A DNA stretch of 64,000 nt from Chloroflexota bacterium (GTDB lineage: Bacteria; Chloroflexota; UBA11872), in the NCBI GenBank assembly GCA_026708035.1, contig JAPOVQ010000021.1, forward strand, positions 1-64,000, given 5' to 3'. A model generated the notes under the pieces. The model had not been told where the DNA came from. It was given only the letters and a program-made list of their open reading frames with translations, and did not search any database. Made by a program: the position numbers and the translations under genes. The stretch's first letter is position 1, and every line of letters begins with the position of its first letter. Shown here piece by piece: positions 8,792 to 17,145 of the stretch.

Positions 8792-8815
8792 TTGACGATA
8801 GAAACGGCCTGTCAA
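8792..8815 (-). promoter_or_regulatory. Inverted repeat with -35-like TTGACA, putative operator
   Basis: The dyad TTGAC-N14-GTCAA lies 44-67 nt upstream of the start at 8748. On the minus strand its distal arm forms a perfect TTGACA hexamer (8810-8815), although no good -10 box follows. The position fits a promoter with an overlapping regulator site, possibly for the response regulator encoded by the same operon. Confidence 0.35.
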
Positions 8816-8883
8816 CCCGCCCCGCAGACGCAATGCAGAGCGTGTGCAGTTTTCGGAGCCGTATTCCCGCCGCGCTGATCGGC

Positions 8884-8914
8884 CGGACGTAGGGGCGGTT
8901 CGCGAACCGCCCCC
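8884..8914. repeat. Family B palindrome
   Basis: TAGGGGCGGTTCGCGAACCGCCCC is a near-perfect palindrome between the secreted-protein promoter and the MFS gene end. Confidence 0.75.
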
Positions 8915-8941
8915 GCACCCGCGCCCGTTCGCTAGCAACCC

Positions 8942-10294
8942 TCAGTCGCGGGCGGTGGCCTCGGCTGCCGCGCGCTCGGGAGTGGAACTCGGCTGCTCGC
9001 CGGCCGCGTGCATCCCCGCCGCCGTGAGTCCCCACAGCTGGCGGCCCCACAGCGCCACGAACACCCCCACGCACAAGCTCAGGCTGCCGCCGATCGCCAT
9101 GGCCACGGGCGTTCCCAGACGCTCGGCGGTCGCCGACAACGGCAGCAGGCCAAGCGGCATCAATCCCCAGTTGATCATCCACACCGCCATCACGCGCCCG
9201 CGCATATGCGCCGGCACCAGCAGCTGCACGATGGTCTGGGACAGCGCCATGTGAATTCCCTGAAACATGCCGACGCACGCCAGGACGAGCGCCACGAACG
9301 GGAGGAACCGCGTGAACGACAGGACCACGTACAACGCGCCGTTGATGACGATGGCGGCAATGGCCAGCCGGCCGGGACGGCGGACTTCCGGCGCCGCGAC
9401 CAGGGCCAGTGCCCCGAGCACCGCGCCCGCACCCAGCGCGCTGGTTACCAGGCCCAGGTCTTGCACGCCGGCCTGCAGGTCCTGCTTCACGAAGGCCGGC
9501 AAGAGCATCGTGAGCGGGTAGCTGAACAACGCCGGCGCCAGGGTGAGCACCATGAGCGAGCGGATGGGCCCGTGACTCAGTACGTAGACGAATCCGGCGC
9601 GCAGGATCGCCACCGGCGATCCCTGCGCGCGCGGGCGCTGCTCGTCGGCGTCGATGCGCCGCACGTTCAGGATGCTCCAGATGTAGCCGCCGACCATGGT
9701 GAAATAGGCCGCCGCGATGCCGGCCGCGCCGACGATCAGGCCGGCCAGCGCGGGGCCGATCACCCGGGCCAGGTTCATCGTCGTCGCGTTCAGGGCCACG
9801 GCGTTGCGCACCAGCGCGCGGGGAACCGCCTCCGAGATCAGGGCGTAGCGGGCCGGAACGCTCAGGGCGAACATGGCGCCGGTCAGCGTGGCGCTTATCG
9901 CCAGATGCCATACGGCAATGGCGCCCGTGGCCACCAGGGCCCCAATGGTCAAGGCGGTCAGGCCGTTCACGCTCTGGGCCATCATCAGCAGCCGCGGTCG
10001 GCTCAGCCGGTCGGCCAGTAGTCCACCCACCGGCGACAGCACCAGCATGGGCAACGACATGAAGAAGGACAGCAGACCGAGCGTGAAGGGTGAATTCGTC
10101 AGCTCGACGACCAACCACCCTTGCGCCAGGAACTGCACGAAGTGAGCCGTCATCGCGCCCGCGTTGGCGCGCCAGAGCCGGCCGAAATTCGGGTGCGCAA
10201 ACGACGGAAGGAAGCGCTCGCGGGTCGCCCGCCAGAGACGTGGCAGCGCCGCCGGCCGCGCGACGGGCGGGTCGGCGGCGTTCTCGCGGGTCAT
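8942..10294 (-). CDS. MFS transporter (MFS_3, EntS-like exporter)
   Basis: This 450-residue integral membrane protein has about 12 hydrophobic helices and the features of the major facilitator superfamily. The loop 2-3 motif reads GGLLADRLSRPRLLM, and the second half has a related SALGAGAVLGALALV...VRRPGRLA region. The opening FAHPNFGRLWRANAGAMTAH is typical of the MFS_3 (enterobactin-exporter-like) family, so drug or siderophore efflux is the likely role; the substrate is not visible. The start at 10294 has GGAGGT 7 nt upstream, whereas the open frame reaches back another 12 codons without a site. It is monocistronic, with a repeat-rich spacer upstream. Confidence 0.88.
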   Translation of the reverse strand: MTRENAADPPVARPAALPRLWRATRERFLPSFAHPNFGRLWRANAGAMTAHFVQFLAQGWLVVELTNSPFTLGLLSFFMSLPMLVLSPVGGLLADRLSRPRLLMMAQSVNGLTALTIGALVATGAIAVWHLAISATLTGAMFALSVPARYALISEAVPRALVRNAVALNATTMNLARVIGPALAGLIVGAAGIAAAYFTMVGGYIWSILNVRRIDADEQRPRAQGSPVAILRAGFVYVLSHGPIRSLMVLTLAPALFSYPLTMLLPAFVKQDLQAGVQDLGLVTSALGAGAVLGALALVAAPEVRRPGRLAIAAIVINGALYVVLSFTRFLPFVALVLACVGMFQGIHMALSQTIVQLLVPAHMRGRVMAVWMINWGLMPLGLLPLSATAERLGTPVAMAIGGSLSLCVGVFVALWGRQLWGLTAAGMHAAGEQPSSTPERAAAEATARD

Positions 10295-10647
10295 CGCGGG
10301 CACCTCCGGCGCAGCGCGTTCACCTGCCAAACCACAGGGACTCGGTGCAGCGCGCTGCCCTCACGATACTCCGACCGTGCTGGGGAGCGAACCTCGGCAT
10401 TTGCTCCGACCTCTTCTCCCCTCGTGGAGACCCTTGGGTATTCCCTCCACATGGAGATGGGAGACCGGGCCTGGTCCCCTCTCCCTGGAAGGGAGAGGGT
10501 GAGGGTGATCCGTGGCTCCGGCGCGAGATGACGCTTCCTGGTGACGGAAGGCTTGCATCAAGGGTGTCCGGCGGATCGGAACCCGGCTGCCGGCCACGTC
10601 CGTGGCATCATGCGCCCGCGTCGATAGCCTCGGTAGTGAGGTCGGCA
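10295..10647. repeat. Intergenic region with family A elements
   Basis: A degenerate family A copy lies at about 10405-10465 (CTTCTCCCCTCGTGGAGA then CTCCACATGGAGATGGGAG), and a clean copy lies at 10477-10505 (CCCTCTCCCTGGAAGGGAGAGGG plus GTGAGGG). No gene was seen; long frames crossing this region have no family resemblance. Confidence 0.7.
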
Positions 10648-11700
10648 ATGCCCTCAGACATCGTGCGAATCGGGATCGTGGGCGCCGGCGGGATCGTGCG
10701 GCAACGGCATATGCCGGGACTTCAGGCGATACCGGGAGTCGAGATAGTCTCCGTCTGCAACCGGCGCCGCGACTCGGCGGAGGCTTTCGCGGACGAATAC
10801 GGCATCCCGCGAGTTGTCGACCATTGGCGCCAGGTCGTGGACGACCCGGACGTCGATGTCGTCTGGATCGGCACCACGCCCTACATGCACGCGCGCATTT
10901 CCATCGCCGCGCTCGACGCCGGCAAGCACGTGTTCTGCCAGGCGCGGATGGCGCGCAACCTGGCCGAGGCGCGGGCGATGGTCGCCGCCGCCGACCGGCA
11001 TCCGGAGCTTGTCGTGGCCATTTGCCCGCCGCCATTTGGCATGGCCGGCGAAGCCACGATGAGGCGCCTGCTGCGCCGGGAGCGCGTCGTGGGCGACGTG
11101 CAGCAGGTGCGACTCACCATGCTCGCGGCGAGCCTGACCGCCGGCGAGCCCGAGCTGCACTGGCGCCAGGACATCGAGCAGAGCGGCAACAACGTGCTCA
11201 CCGTTGGCATCTACGCCGAGGTCATGCACCGCTGGGTCGGCCGCGCCGTCGAGCTGCAAGCCCGCACCGACCTCTACACCCGCCAGCGCCGCGATCCGGC
11301 CACCGGCGAACTCGTCAACGTGCAGATTCCCGATTCCGTCAGCGTGATCGGTCAACTCGCCTCGGGCGCCGACTTCGTCTACCAGTGGTCCGGGGCGGCG
11401 CATCTCGGTCCCACCGGCGAACTGTGGATCTTTGGCGACGCCGGCACGCTCACCTACGACTTCGGCGCCGACCGCATCCGCCACGCCGCGCTCGACGACT
11501 CCGAGCTGCGCGACGTGCCGATTCCCGACCACGAGCGCGGCGGCTGGCAGGTCGAGGCGGACTTCATCCGCGCCGTTCGCGAAGGCGGCGACACCGGCCT
11601 GTCGCCCGACTTCACCACCGGCGAGCACTACATGGAGTTCCTCGAAGCACTCACCCACTCGGCCCGCCACGGCGAGCGCGTCTACCTGCCGCTGGCCTAG
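10648..11700 (+). CDS. Gfo/Idh/MocA-family oxidoreductase lacking the EKP lysine
   Basis: This 350-residue NAD(P)-dependent dehydrogenase-like protein begins with a Rossmann fold (VRIGIVGAGGIVRQRHMPGL) and continues with VWIGTTPYMHARISIAALDA, the usual nucleotide-binding half. The C-terminal half has the sheet domain of the family (WRQDIEQSGNNVLTVGIYAE). Family members oxidise or reduce sugars and related polyols. The catalytic EKP motif that normally follows GKHVxCE is replaced by GKHVFCQARMARNLAEAR, so the conserved lysine is absent; this enzyme may use another residue or another reaction. The start at 10648 (MPSDIVRIGIVGAGG) fits the family. The longer open frame has no support. Confidence 0.88.
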   Translation: MPSDIVRIGIVGAGGIVRQRHMPGLQAIPGVEIVSVCNRRRDSAEAFADEYGIPRVVDHWRQVVDDPDVDVVWIGTTPYMHARISIAALDAGKHVFCQARMARNLAEARAMVAAADRHPELVVAICPPPFGMAGEATMRRLLRRERVVGDVQQVRLTMLAASLTAGEPELHWRQDIEQSGNNVLTVGIYAEVMHRWVGRAVELQARTDLYTRQRRDPATGELVNVQIPDSVSVIGQLASGADFVYQWSGAAHLGPTGELWIFGDAGTLTYDFGADRIRHAALDDSELRDVPIPDHERGGWQVEADFIRAVREGGDTGLSPDFTTGEHYMEFLEALTHSARHGERVYLPLA

Positions 11701-11909
11701 GAAGTCTGTGACCTAATTCCTTCCCCCTGGAAGGGGGAAGGCCAGGATGGGGGTCTTCGGCGGGCATCCCTATGCTCCGAGGAATGCACCGCCGCGCGCT
11801 GGCGCGCCCCAAATCCGTCATTCCCGCGAATGCGCGAATCCACGCGGCGACTCGGGGAGGCGCGTTCCGCGTCTGGTGTAGGGGCGGGTTTCAAACCCGC
11901 CCGTGCTGC
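11701..11909. repeat. Intergenic repeats (families A, C, B)
   Basis: Three elements sit in succession: family A at 11718-11752 (TTCCCCCTGGAAGGGGGAA), family C at 11817-11843 (CATTCCCGCGAATGCGCGAATCC) and family B at 11878-11903 (GTAGGGGCGGGTTTCAAACC with its complementary arm). Confidence 0.75.
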
Positions 11910-12173
11910 TCACTCCGGCGCGTGCAGGTCGTCAAGCAACTCATCCACGCTGTCGAACTGCTGAAGACCGCCCGCGCGGGCTTCCCGCATCGCCGCGATC
12001 GTGGTGTCGTTGGGCGTCAGCGGCGCGAACGGCAGCGCCTTGTCGTGCGCCACCCGCGTCAGCAGCAGCCGCACCGCGTCAGACACGGTCAGGCCCATGG
12101 CGGCCAGCACCGCCGCCGCCTCTTCCTTCACCGCCCCGTCGATACGTGCCTGCACCAGCTTGTTGGCCGGCAT
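11910..12173 (-). CDS. RelB/DinJ-type antitoxin without adjacent toxin
   Basis: The product is 87 residues when started at the ATG at 12173, which has GAGGGG just upstream and gives MPANKLVQARIDGAVKEEA. The short N-terminal strand followed by AAVLAAMGLTVSDAVRLLLT is the ribbon-helix-helix signature of the RelB/DinJ family. RVAHDKALPFAPLTPNDTT is the usual linker that wraps a RelE/YafQ toxin. No RelE-like frame lies on either side: only repeats separate it from the Gfo/Idh gene and from the next spacer. It is therefore an orphan or solitary antitoxin, perhaps retained as a regulator or as protection against a toxin elsewhere. Confidence 0.8.
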   Translation of the reverse strand: MPANKLVQARIDGAVKEEAAAVLAAMGLTVSDAVRLLLTRVAHDKALPFAPLTPNDTTIAAMREARAGGLQQFDSVDELLDDLHAPE

Positions 12174-12559
12174 CGATGCCCCTCGTCTGGGTGCGCCACC
12201 CAATAGTGTGAATGACGTTGTAATGCACATCGGCCCAGGCTGCGGTCCGCCTGGGGAAACTCAAGCGCGGCTGGTCCGGTCCCCTTGTATGTGCCAGGGC
12301 GCGCATGTTCCCAGGACTCCCGGAACGTCCGAGGGCAGACGCCGGGCCGGGACAGACCGATTAGCCCTGGGTCCCTTGCGAGACCGTGGGAGAGCGGGAC
12401 CGCCCCGGCCCGTAGTGCTCTCCCATCCCAGGGAGAGGGGGTCGGAAGTTGCTCGACTCAGTTCGGGTTTGGTCCCTTCTCCCCCGGTGGGATAAGGCTA
12501 GGATGAGGGGGATTCGGGAATGGCCGAAGGGTTGCGCGCAGGCTTCCCTTTGTGGGAAC
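12174..12559. repeat. Intergenic spacer with two family A elements
   Basis: Family A copies lie at 12418-12440 (CTCTCCCATCCCAGGGAGAGG) and 12473-12511 (CCCTTCTCCCCCGGTGGGATAAGG with an AGGATGAGGGG tail). No gene is supported. Confidence 0.7.
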
Positions 12560-12838
12560 GATGAAACGACCCGGCCGCCCACAGATGAGTCGCGAAACCC
12601 GCCGAGCGCCCACCGTCCGCGATCAATCGTGCTGGTGGTGGTGGACCAGTTGTCGGCGCGGTGGGTCGAGGAATGCCTGGCCGGCGCGGCGCCGCTGCCC
12701 AACCTCGCCCGCTTGCAGGCGCGCGACCCGGCCTGCGACGGCACGCGGCGCGACCTGCGCGACCGGCTGCTCGAGCTGCTGATCGAGCAGGACTACCCGC
12801 ACTCGCCGCGAGGGAGGTTTGCCTATGGCGTGCCCTGA
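12560..12838 (+). pseudogene. Sulfatase-like remnant with internal deletion
   Basis: An open frame here joins a sulfatase/alkaline-phosphatase-superfamily-like N-terminus (RSIVLVVVDQLSARWVEE, then LPNLARLQAR) directly to what looks like the tail of such a protein (LRDRLLELLIEQDYPHSPRG then RFAYGVP). The whole catalytic core, including the formylglycine CxPxR motif, is missing, so this is probably a deletion derivative. It overlaps the start of the following acetyltransferase gene by 14 nt, as genes of one operon do, which supports its having once been real. The assignment is tentative. Confidence 0.5.
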
Positions 12839-13271
12839 CGGGCCGGCCGGGATCGAGTACCGCGACACCGCCGAGGGGCTGGAGGCGCGCCAGCTGGCGA
12901 CGGGCTTCTTCGTCGATTGGCTGCGGCAGCCGACGCCCGAGGCGCATCTCGACATCCTGCGCGGGAGCGCAAACGTGGTGGTGGCGATCGACGAGGAGTC
13001 GGATCAGGTGGTCGGGTTTGTCACCGCCATCAGCGATGGGGTGCTGAGCGCCTACATCTCGCTGCTGGAAGTGCTGCCGGAGTATCAGGGCCGCGGGATC
13101 GGCTCCGAGCTGATGCGGCGGCTGCTGGAGCAACTCAAGGACCTCTACATGGTGGACACGCTCTGCGATGTGGACGTGCAGGCGTACTACGCGCGATTTG
13201 GCATGAAACGGGCGACGGGGATGCGCATCCGGCGGTATGACCGGATTCCGAGCGGGGAGACGGACGGATAG
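12825..13271 (+). CDS. GNAT-family N-acetyltransferase
   Basis: This 148-residue protein has the GNAT fold. A beta-strand region (VVVAIDEESDQVVGFVTAIS) leads into motif A, AYISLLEVLPEYQGRGIGSE, whose Q-x-x-G-x-G/A loop binds acetyl-CoA. A C-terminal strand-helix (AYYARFGMKRATGMRIRRYD) follows. The start at 12825 has GGGAGG 7 nt upstream. The family transfers acetyl groups to amines; the substrate cannot be told from sequence. It overlaps the end of the sulfatase-like remnant and is followed by two family B repeats. Confidence 0.88.
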   Translation: MACPDGPAGIEYRDTAEGLEARQLATGFFVDWLRQPTPEAHLDILRGSANVVVAIDEESDQVVGFVTAISDGVLSAYISLLEVLPEYQGRGIGSELMRRLLEQLKDLYMVDTLCDVDVQAYYARFGMKRATGMRIRRYDRIPSGETDG

Positions 13272-13406
13272 ATCGGACGGGCCGGTTTGAAACCGGCCCC
13301 TACCGTCCAGCCGGCGCGCGTCACGACGCGGCGCAGCCCTGGACCAGAAATGCGGAGTCGGGTAGGGGCGGGTTTGAAACCCGCCCGTAAGTTTCAATCG
13401 TCTGCA
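13272..13406. repeat. Two family B palindromes
   Basis: GGGCCGGTTTGAAACCGGCC lies at 13278-13303, and GTAGGGGCGGGTTTGAAACC with its complementary arm lies at 13362-13387. The stems differ between copies but remain complementary. Confidence 0.8.
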
Positions 13407-13842
13407 TCACGACGCGGAGTCTCCGTAGCACACAACCTCGACGCCATACTTCTCAGCCAAGGGCCCAAGAACTGCGTCGTTCCACTCGCACACGGCAACG
13501 GACATGACAGTCCTGGGTCGAAAGGCACGCATCAACTCCCTGGAGAACAACGCCTGTCCCAGCAGATACATCCCGAGCCTGCCCGTCTTGGTCTGGACGA
13601 CGACTATGTCCTTGTCCCTGAGGTCCTGCTCAGCGTGTTCGGCCCGATCCAGAATCCGCTTTGGTCCGCCAAGAATGATCACCCCGTCCAAATCCCGATA
13701 GCCTTGTTGACCCCGCACCGCCCTGACTGCACGGAACTCCTCCATGAGTGTCCCGCCGACTGACTCCCAGTAGCGGCGAGTTAGCGGCGTCTCATACTTG
13801 CTAACCGGCGACCTCCCAAAGGCGTAGCTACCGAGTCGGTAC
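13407..13842 (-). pseudogene. 5'-truncated gene of unknown function
   Basis: The first available start is the ATG at 13745, giving 112 residues (MEEFRAVRAVRGQQGYRDLD... ending EKYGVEVVCYGDSAS). The frame remains convincingly protein-like for about 32 codons upstream of that ATG (LYRLGSYAFGRSPVSKYETP then LTRRYWESVGGTL). There is no start codon before it hits a TGA inside the end of the neighbouring membrane-protein gene. The original N-terminus therefore seems to be lost at a junction with that gene's stop codon. The visible part alternates strands and helices (DGVIILGGPKR, DIVVVQTKTGRL) like an alpha/beta domain, but I do not recognise the family. Confidence 0.55.
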
Positions 13843-13845
13843 AGC

Positions 13846-15306
13846 CTACGCCGGCGCTCCCAGGATCACAGGCAGGGTGAGGCCCACCACGAGCACCAGC
13901 GCCCAGAGGGCCGGGGCGGCGCTTTGGAGGGCCTCGCGGCGGCGCTCAAGGCGCGCCTCGTCGGCCTGGCGGCGGGCGATCCACCAGGGGTTGTGGCGGG
14001 TCTCGAACCAGTGATAGGTCAGCCCCAGCCCCGCGCCGTAGGCCAGGTGCCCGACCAGGCTCGCCGTCAATGAGGCGGCGCCGGCCGCCGACCACGCGGG
14101 CGTGGCGCCGAGCAGCATGGGCATGAGGATCTGCGGGCCGAGAATCCAGAGGAAGAAGCCGTAGGAGACTCCCCAGCCCACGGCTGAGCCCGCGTCGTAG
14201 CTCTGGCGGCGGAAGAGCAGGCCGTAGGCCGCGCCGAAGAGCATGGCGATGACGAGGTGGATCACCAGCCCTGCAATGTCGGACTCGCCGCCCATGAGTC
14301 CCGCCACGCCGCGCAGCGCGCCGACCTGGACCATGACGTAGGTGAAGAGCAGTCCGCCGACGACGCCGGCGGCAATGCCGCGTCCCAGGGCGCGCAGGCC
14401 GCGGGTCCCCACGCCTTCCTCGTCGTCCGAGCTGTCGACCTCATCGAAGAGGACGCGCCAGAGCCCGCGCAGCCATTGATAGCCCACGCCGAGAAAGCCG
14501 CCGAAGACGAGATAGCCGAGCAGCGCGGGGTAGGCGTCCGCGGCGGCGCCTGCCGACCAGGGGAGGCCACCCTCCAGGATGAGCGGGAGGACCGTCAGCC
14601 GCAGCACGACCCAGAGCAGGAAGCCGTACATCGCGCCGCGCACGAGTCCGGCCCCGGCGCTGTCGCTGGGGCGCTGGGCCAACGCCGCGAATCCCGCCCC
14701 GGCGACCGCGCCGACGATCAGCGCGGCCAGCCAGGCCGGCGCCCCGGCCGTGTCGGCCGGCAGCGCGGCGAACGTGGGCGTCTGCCCCTGGTCGTTCAGC
14801 AGGCCCGCCGCGATCGCCGCCGCCGCGAGTCCCGCGGCAGCCCCGAGACCGATCCCCGTGAGCGACGGCCGGTGCACCACCGGCCGGCTGAGGACCAGCA
14901 GCGCCAGGCCCGTCGTGGCGCCGAAGAGCAGGAAGCCGAGCAGCAGGTCGAACGACGACTGCGCGGCGGCCAGCGACCAGGTGACCGGCTGTCCGGAGGT
15001 GAGCGGGTAGAGCGTGAGGGGGTCGAGGAACCAGACGACCGCGCCGTAGGCGAGGCCCCAGAACACCAGGGCGTCGTTGCGGCGCGCCTGGTTGCGCACC
15101 AGGGCCGCGAACAGCACGCCGAACACCGCCGAGAGCGCGAAGTGCACCACCAGCCCGACACCCAGCGACTCGCGGGCGGTGACGATGAGCGCCATCGACG
15201 CCATCATCCCGAGCTCCAGCATGGCGAGGGCCAGCACCACGCCGCCCACCAGCCCGGCCAGCGCGCCGGTCAGCAACCATGCGCCGAGGCGATCGGAGCG
15301 GATCAT
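13846..15306 (-). CDS. Membrane protein of three tandem four-helix modules
   Basis: The 486-residue integral membrane protein is made of three repeats of about 150 residues. Each has a Gly/Ala-rich first helix, a second helix of the type VVHFALSAVFGVLFAALV or VIHLVIAMLFGAAYGLLF, a third of the type GxxYGxxLWxLxPxxLxP, then a PxWS loop and a last helix LxGHLxFGxxLG. The same module is fused to the N-terminus of the NDH-2 protein encoded just upstream, and the two genes overlap by 4 nt (ATGA). This points to a membrane partner or anchor of that dehydrogenase. No metal, haem or transport signature was recognised, although conserved His (GHL) and Trp residues recur in the modules. Confidence 0.8.
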   Translation of the reverse strand: MIRSDRLGAWLLTGALAGLVGGVVLALAMLELGMMASMALIVTARESLGVGLVVHFALSAVFGVLFAALVRNQARRNDALVFWGLAYGAVVWFLDPLTLYPLTSGQPVTWSLAAAQSSFDLLLGFLLFGATTGLALLVLSRPVVHRPSLTGIGLGAAAGLAAAAIAAGLLNDQGQTPTFAALPADTAGAPAWLAALIVGAVAGAGFAALAQRPSDSAGAGLVRGAMYGFLLWVVLRLTVLPLILEGGLPWSAGAAADAYPALLGYLVFGGFLGVGYQWLRGLWRVLFDEVDSSDDEEGVGTRGLRALGRGIAAGVVGGLLFTYVMVQVGALRGVAGLMGGESDIAGLVIHLVIAMLFGAAYGLLFRRQSYDAGSAVGWGVSYGFFLWILGPQILMPMLLGATPAWSAAGAASLTASLVGHLAYGAGLGLTYHWFETRHNPWWIARRQADEARLERRREALQSAAPALWALVLVVGLTLPVILGAPA

Positions 15307-17144
15307 GCGTCCCGCCCCACCGGCATCACCGGCTCGGGTGCGCGAGGGGTGTCGGCATCACCGTCACCAGCGCCAGCACTCGGCTCCGCCGCATCCGACG
15401 GCCCGGGCAGCAGCACGATGTCGCGCGGGAACAGCAGGTCGATGGCCCAGTCGAGCGCCACCCGCACCTTGCGGTCCATGCCCGGCAGCTTGGTGAAGTA
15501 GATCGTGCGCCACATGACCCAGGCGACGAATCCGGAGAACTTGCGGCCGGCCACTTCGGCGGCGGCGGTGCGAGACCCGAGCGCGACCAGCGATCCGATG
15601 GCGCGGTAGCTGAACGGCTTCGGCGCTTGCCCGCGGGCAACGGCCACGACGTTGTCGGCCACGGCCTTGCCCTGGCGGATCGCGTGCTGCGCGGTGGGCG
15701 GGTGAAAGGCGCCGGGCCGATTCACGTCGGGCACCTGCGCCCCGTCGCCCAAGGCCCACACGCCGTCGAGGCCCGGCACTTGCAGCGTGGGCTCGACGAC
15801 AAGTTGACCGCGCCGGTTGCGTTCGCAGGGCATCCCGCGCAGCAGTGGGCTGGGCTGATTGCCAGCGGTCCAGACCAGCGTGCGCGTCGGAATCCGGGTG
15901 TCGTCGTCGAGGGTCACGCTCTCGGCATCGGCGGCGGCCACGCGCTGGCCCAGCACGAACTTGATCCCGCGGCGCTCCAGCTTTTCGCGGGCGTAGTCGC
16001 CGAGCTCGCGGCTGAGCTCGGGGATGATGCGGTCGCTCGAGTGCACCAGCACGAACCGTGGCTCGTCGCGCCCAATGCCGGGGTAGTAGCGGCGCACGCT
16101 GCGCACGAGGTCGAAGAGCTCGGCGACGGCTTCGGTGCCCGCGAACCCGCCACCGGCGACGACGAAGGTCAGCAGCCCTTGCCGCGCGGGCGCGTCGGCC
16201 TGCTGCTCCGCGGTCTCCAGCGCCGCGATGACGTGGTTGCGCAGGCGGGCGGCGTCTTCGAGGGTCTTGAGGGTGAAGGCGTGCTCGGCCAGCCCCGGGA
16301 GCCCGTAGAACGCCGGCACCGAGCCGACGGCCACAATCAAATGGTCGTAGGCGATCCGCTCCGTCCGATCGGAACCTATGGGGATCGCGGTGATGCACTT
16401 GGCGTCGGCGTCGACCGCCTGGACGTCGGCGTGGCGAAAGCGCGTGTGCGGGCATGCGACGCGGATTGGAGCCGAGATCGCCTGGGCGTCCAGGCCGCTC
16501 GACGCGACTTCCGCAAGCATCGGAGTGAAGAGCAGGAAGTTGCTGCGGCTCACCAGGGTCACGTCGAGACACACGTCTCTCCGGTGCAGCTCTTCGAGGC
16601 GCTGCGCGGCACCCATGCCGGCAAAGCCGCCGCCGAGGATTACCACGCGCACGGGTTGGCCGGCCGCGCGAGCGGACGTGGGCGACTCGGCGCCGTGGCC
16701 GACCCCGGCGCGAGCCGCCAAAGCCAGCAGCACGCCGAGCCCCCCGCCGAACATCAGATGCGCGATGAGGCTGGGGAAGTGCCGCGACGCGGCCTCGACC
16801 GACCACGTGGGCGCCGCGCCGTCCAGCGCCGGACCGATGGTGAGCGGACCGACGACCCAGAGGATTAGCCCCGTCATGAGCGCCAGCGTGATGCGCGAGG
16901 CGTGCTCGCCCTGCCGACGCAGCGGAATCACGCGCGCAAATGCCCCGCCCACCGCGCCGCCAATGACCAGGTGAACGGCAAGCAGCGCGCCTTCCACCGG
17001 CGATCCCAGCAAACCGTCGAACCCGCCCATGGGCGTCGCCGGAACCAGGAACACGAGCGCGGCCGCGGCTCCCGCCAGGGCGCCGATCGGCACAGGCTCA
17101 CGCGCGATGCGCGTCACCAGGCGACCGGCGCGCCGGCGGCGCAC
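15303..17144 (-). CDS. NDH-2-type NADH dehydrogenase with N-terminal membrane module
   Basis: This is a 613-residue flavoprotein. Residues about 1-150 form a four-helix membrane module (ending TWSVEAASRHFPSLIAHLMF). They are followed by a pyridine-nucleotide-disulfide oxidoreductase domain, with an FAD-binding motif VRVVILGGGFAGMGAAQRLE near residue 167, an NAD-binding motif FVVAGGGFAGTEAVAEL in the middle, and the second FAD motif GVWALGDGAQVPD. Type II NADH dehydrogenases pass electrons from NADH to quinone at the cytoplasmic membrane face without pumping protons. The N-terminal fusion is unusual, since NDH-2 usually binds through a C-terminal amphipathic segment. It starts with GTG one base after the DM13 gene's stop and overlaps the next gene, so the three form one operon. 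Confidence 0.9.
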   Translation of the reverse strand: MRRRRAGRLVTRIAREPVPIGALAGAAAALVFLVPATPMGGFDGLLGSPVEGALLAVHLVIGGAVGGAFARVIPLRRQGEHASRITLALMTGLILWVVGPLTIGPALDGAAPTWSVEAASRHFPSLIAHLMFGGGLGVLLALAARAGVGHGAESPTSARAAGQPVRVVILGGGFAGMGAAQRLEELHRRDVCLDVTLVSRSNFLLFTPMLAEVASSGLDAQAISAPIRVACPHTRFRHADVQAVDADAKCITAIPIGSDRTERIAYDHLIVAVGSVPAFYGLPGLAEHAFTLKTLEDAARLRNHVIAALETAEQQADAPARQGLLTFVVAGGGFAGTEAVAELFDLVRSVRRYYPGIGRDEPRFVLVHSSDRIIPELSRELGDYAREKLERRGIKFVLGQRVAAADAESVTLDDDTRIPTRTLVWTAGNQPSPLLRGMPCERNRRGQLVVEPTLQVPGLDGVWALGDGAQVPDVNRPGAFHPPTAQHAIRQGKAVADNVVAVARGQAPKPFSYRAIGSLVALGSRTAAAEVAGRKFSGFVAWVMWRTIYFTKLPGMDRKVRVALDWAIDLLFPRDIVLLPGPSDAAEPSAGAGDGDADTPRAPEPVMPVGRDA

Positions 17145-17145
17145 G

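Noticed and set aside
13278-13387. Two similar palindromes resembling a short CRISPR array
   Set aside because: There are only two copies, each is itself a palindrome of a dispersed family, and there are no cas genes or regular spacers.
12498-13397. A 299-codon minus-strand frame over the GNAT gene
   Set aside because: It spans repeats and lies antisense to a convincing acetyltransferase with a ribosome site.
13287-13763. A plus-strand frame of 158 codons across the truncated gene
   Set aside because: It begins inside family B repeats and reads as a shadow; the minus-strand frame has better protein-like composition.
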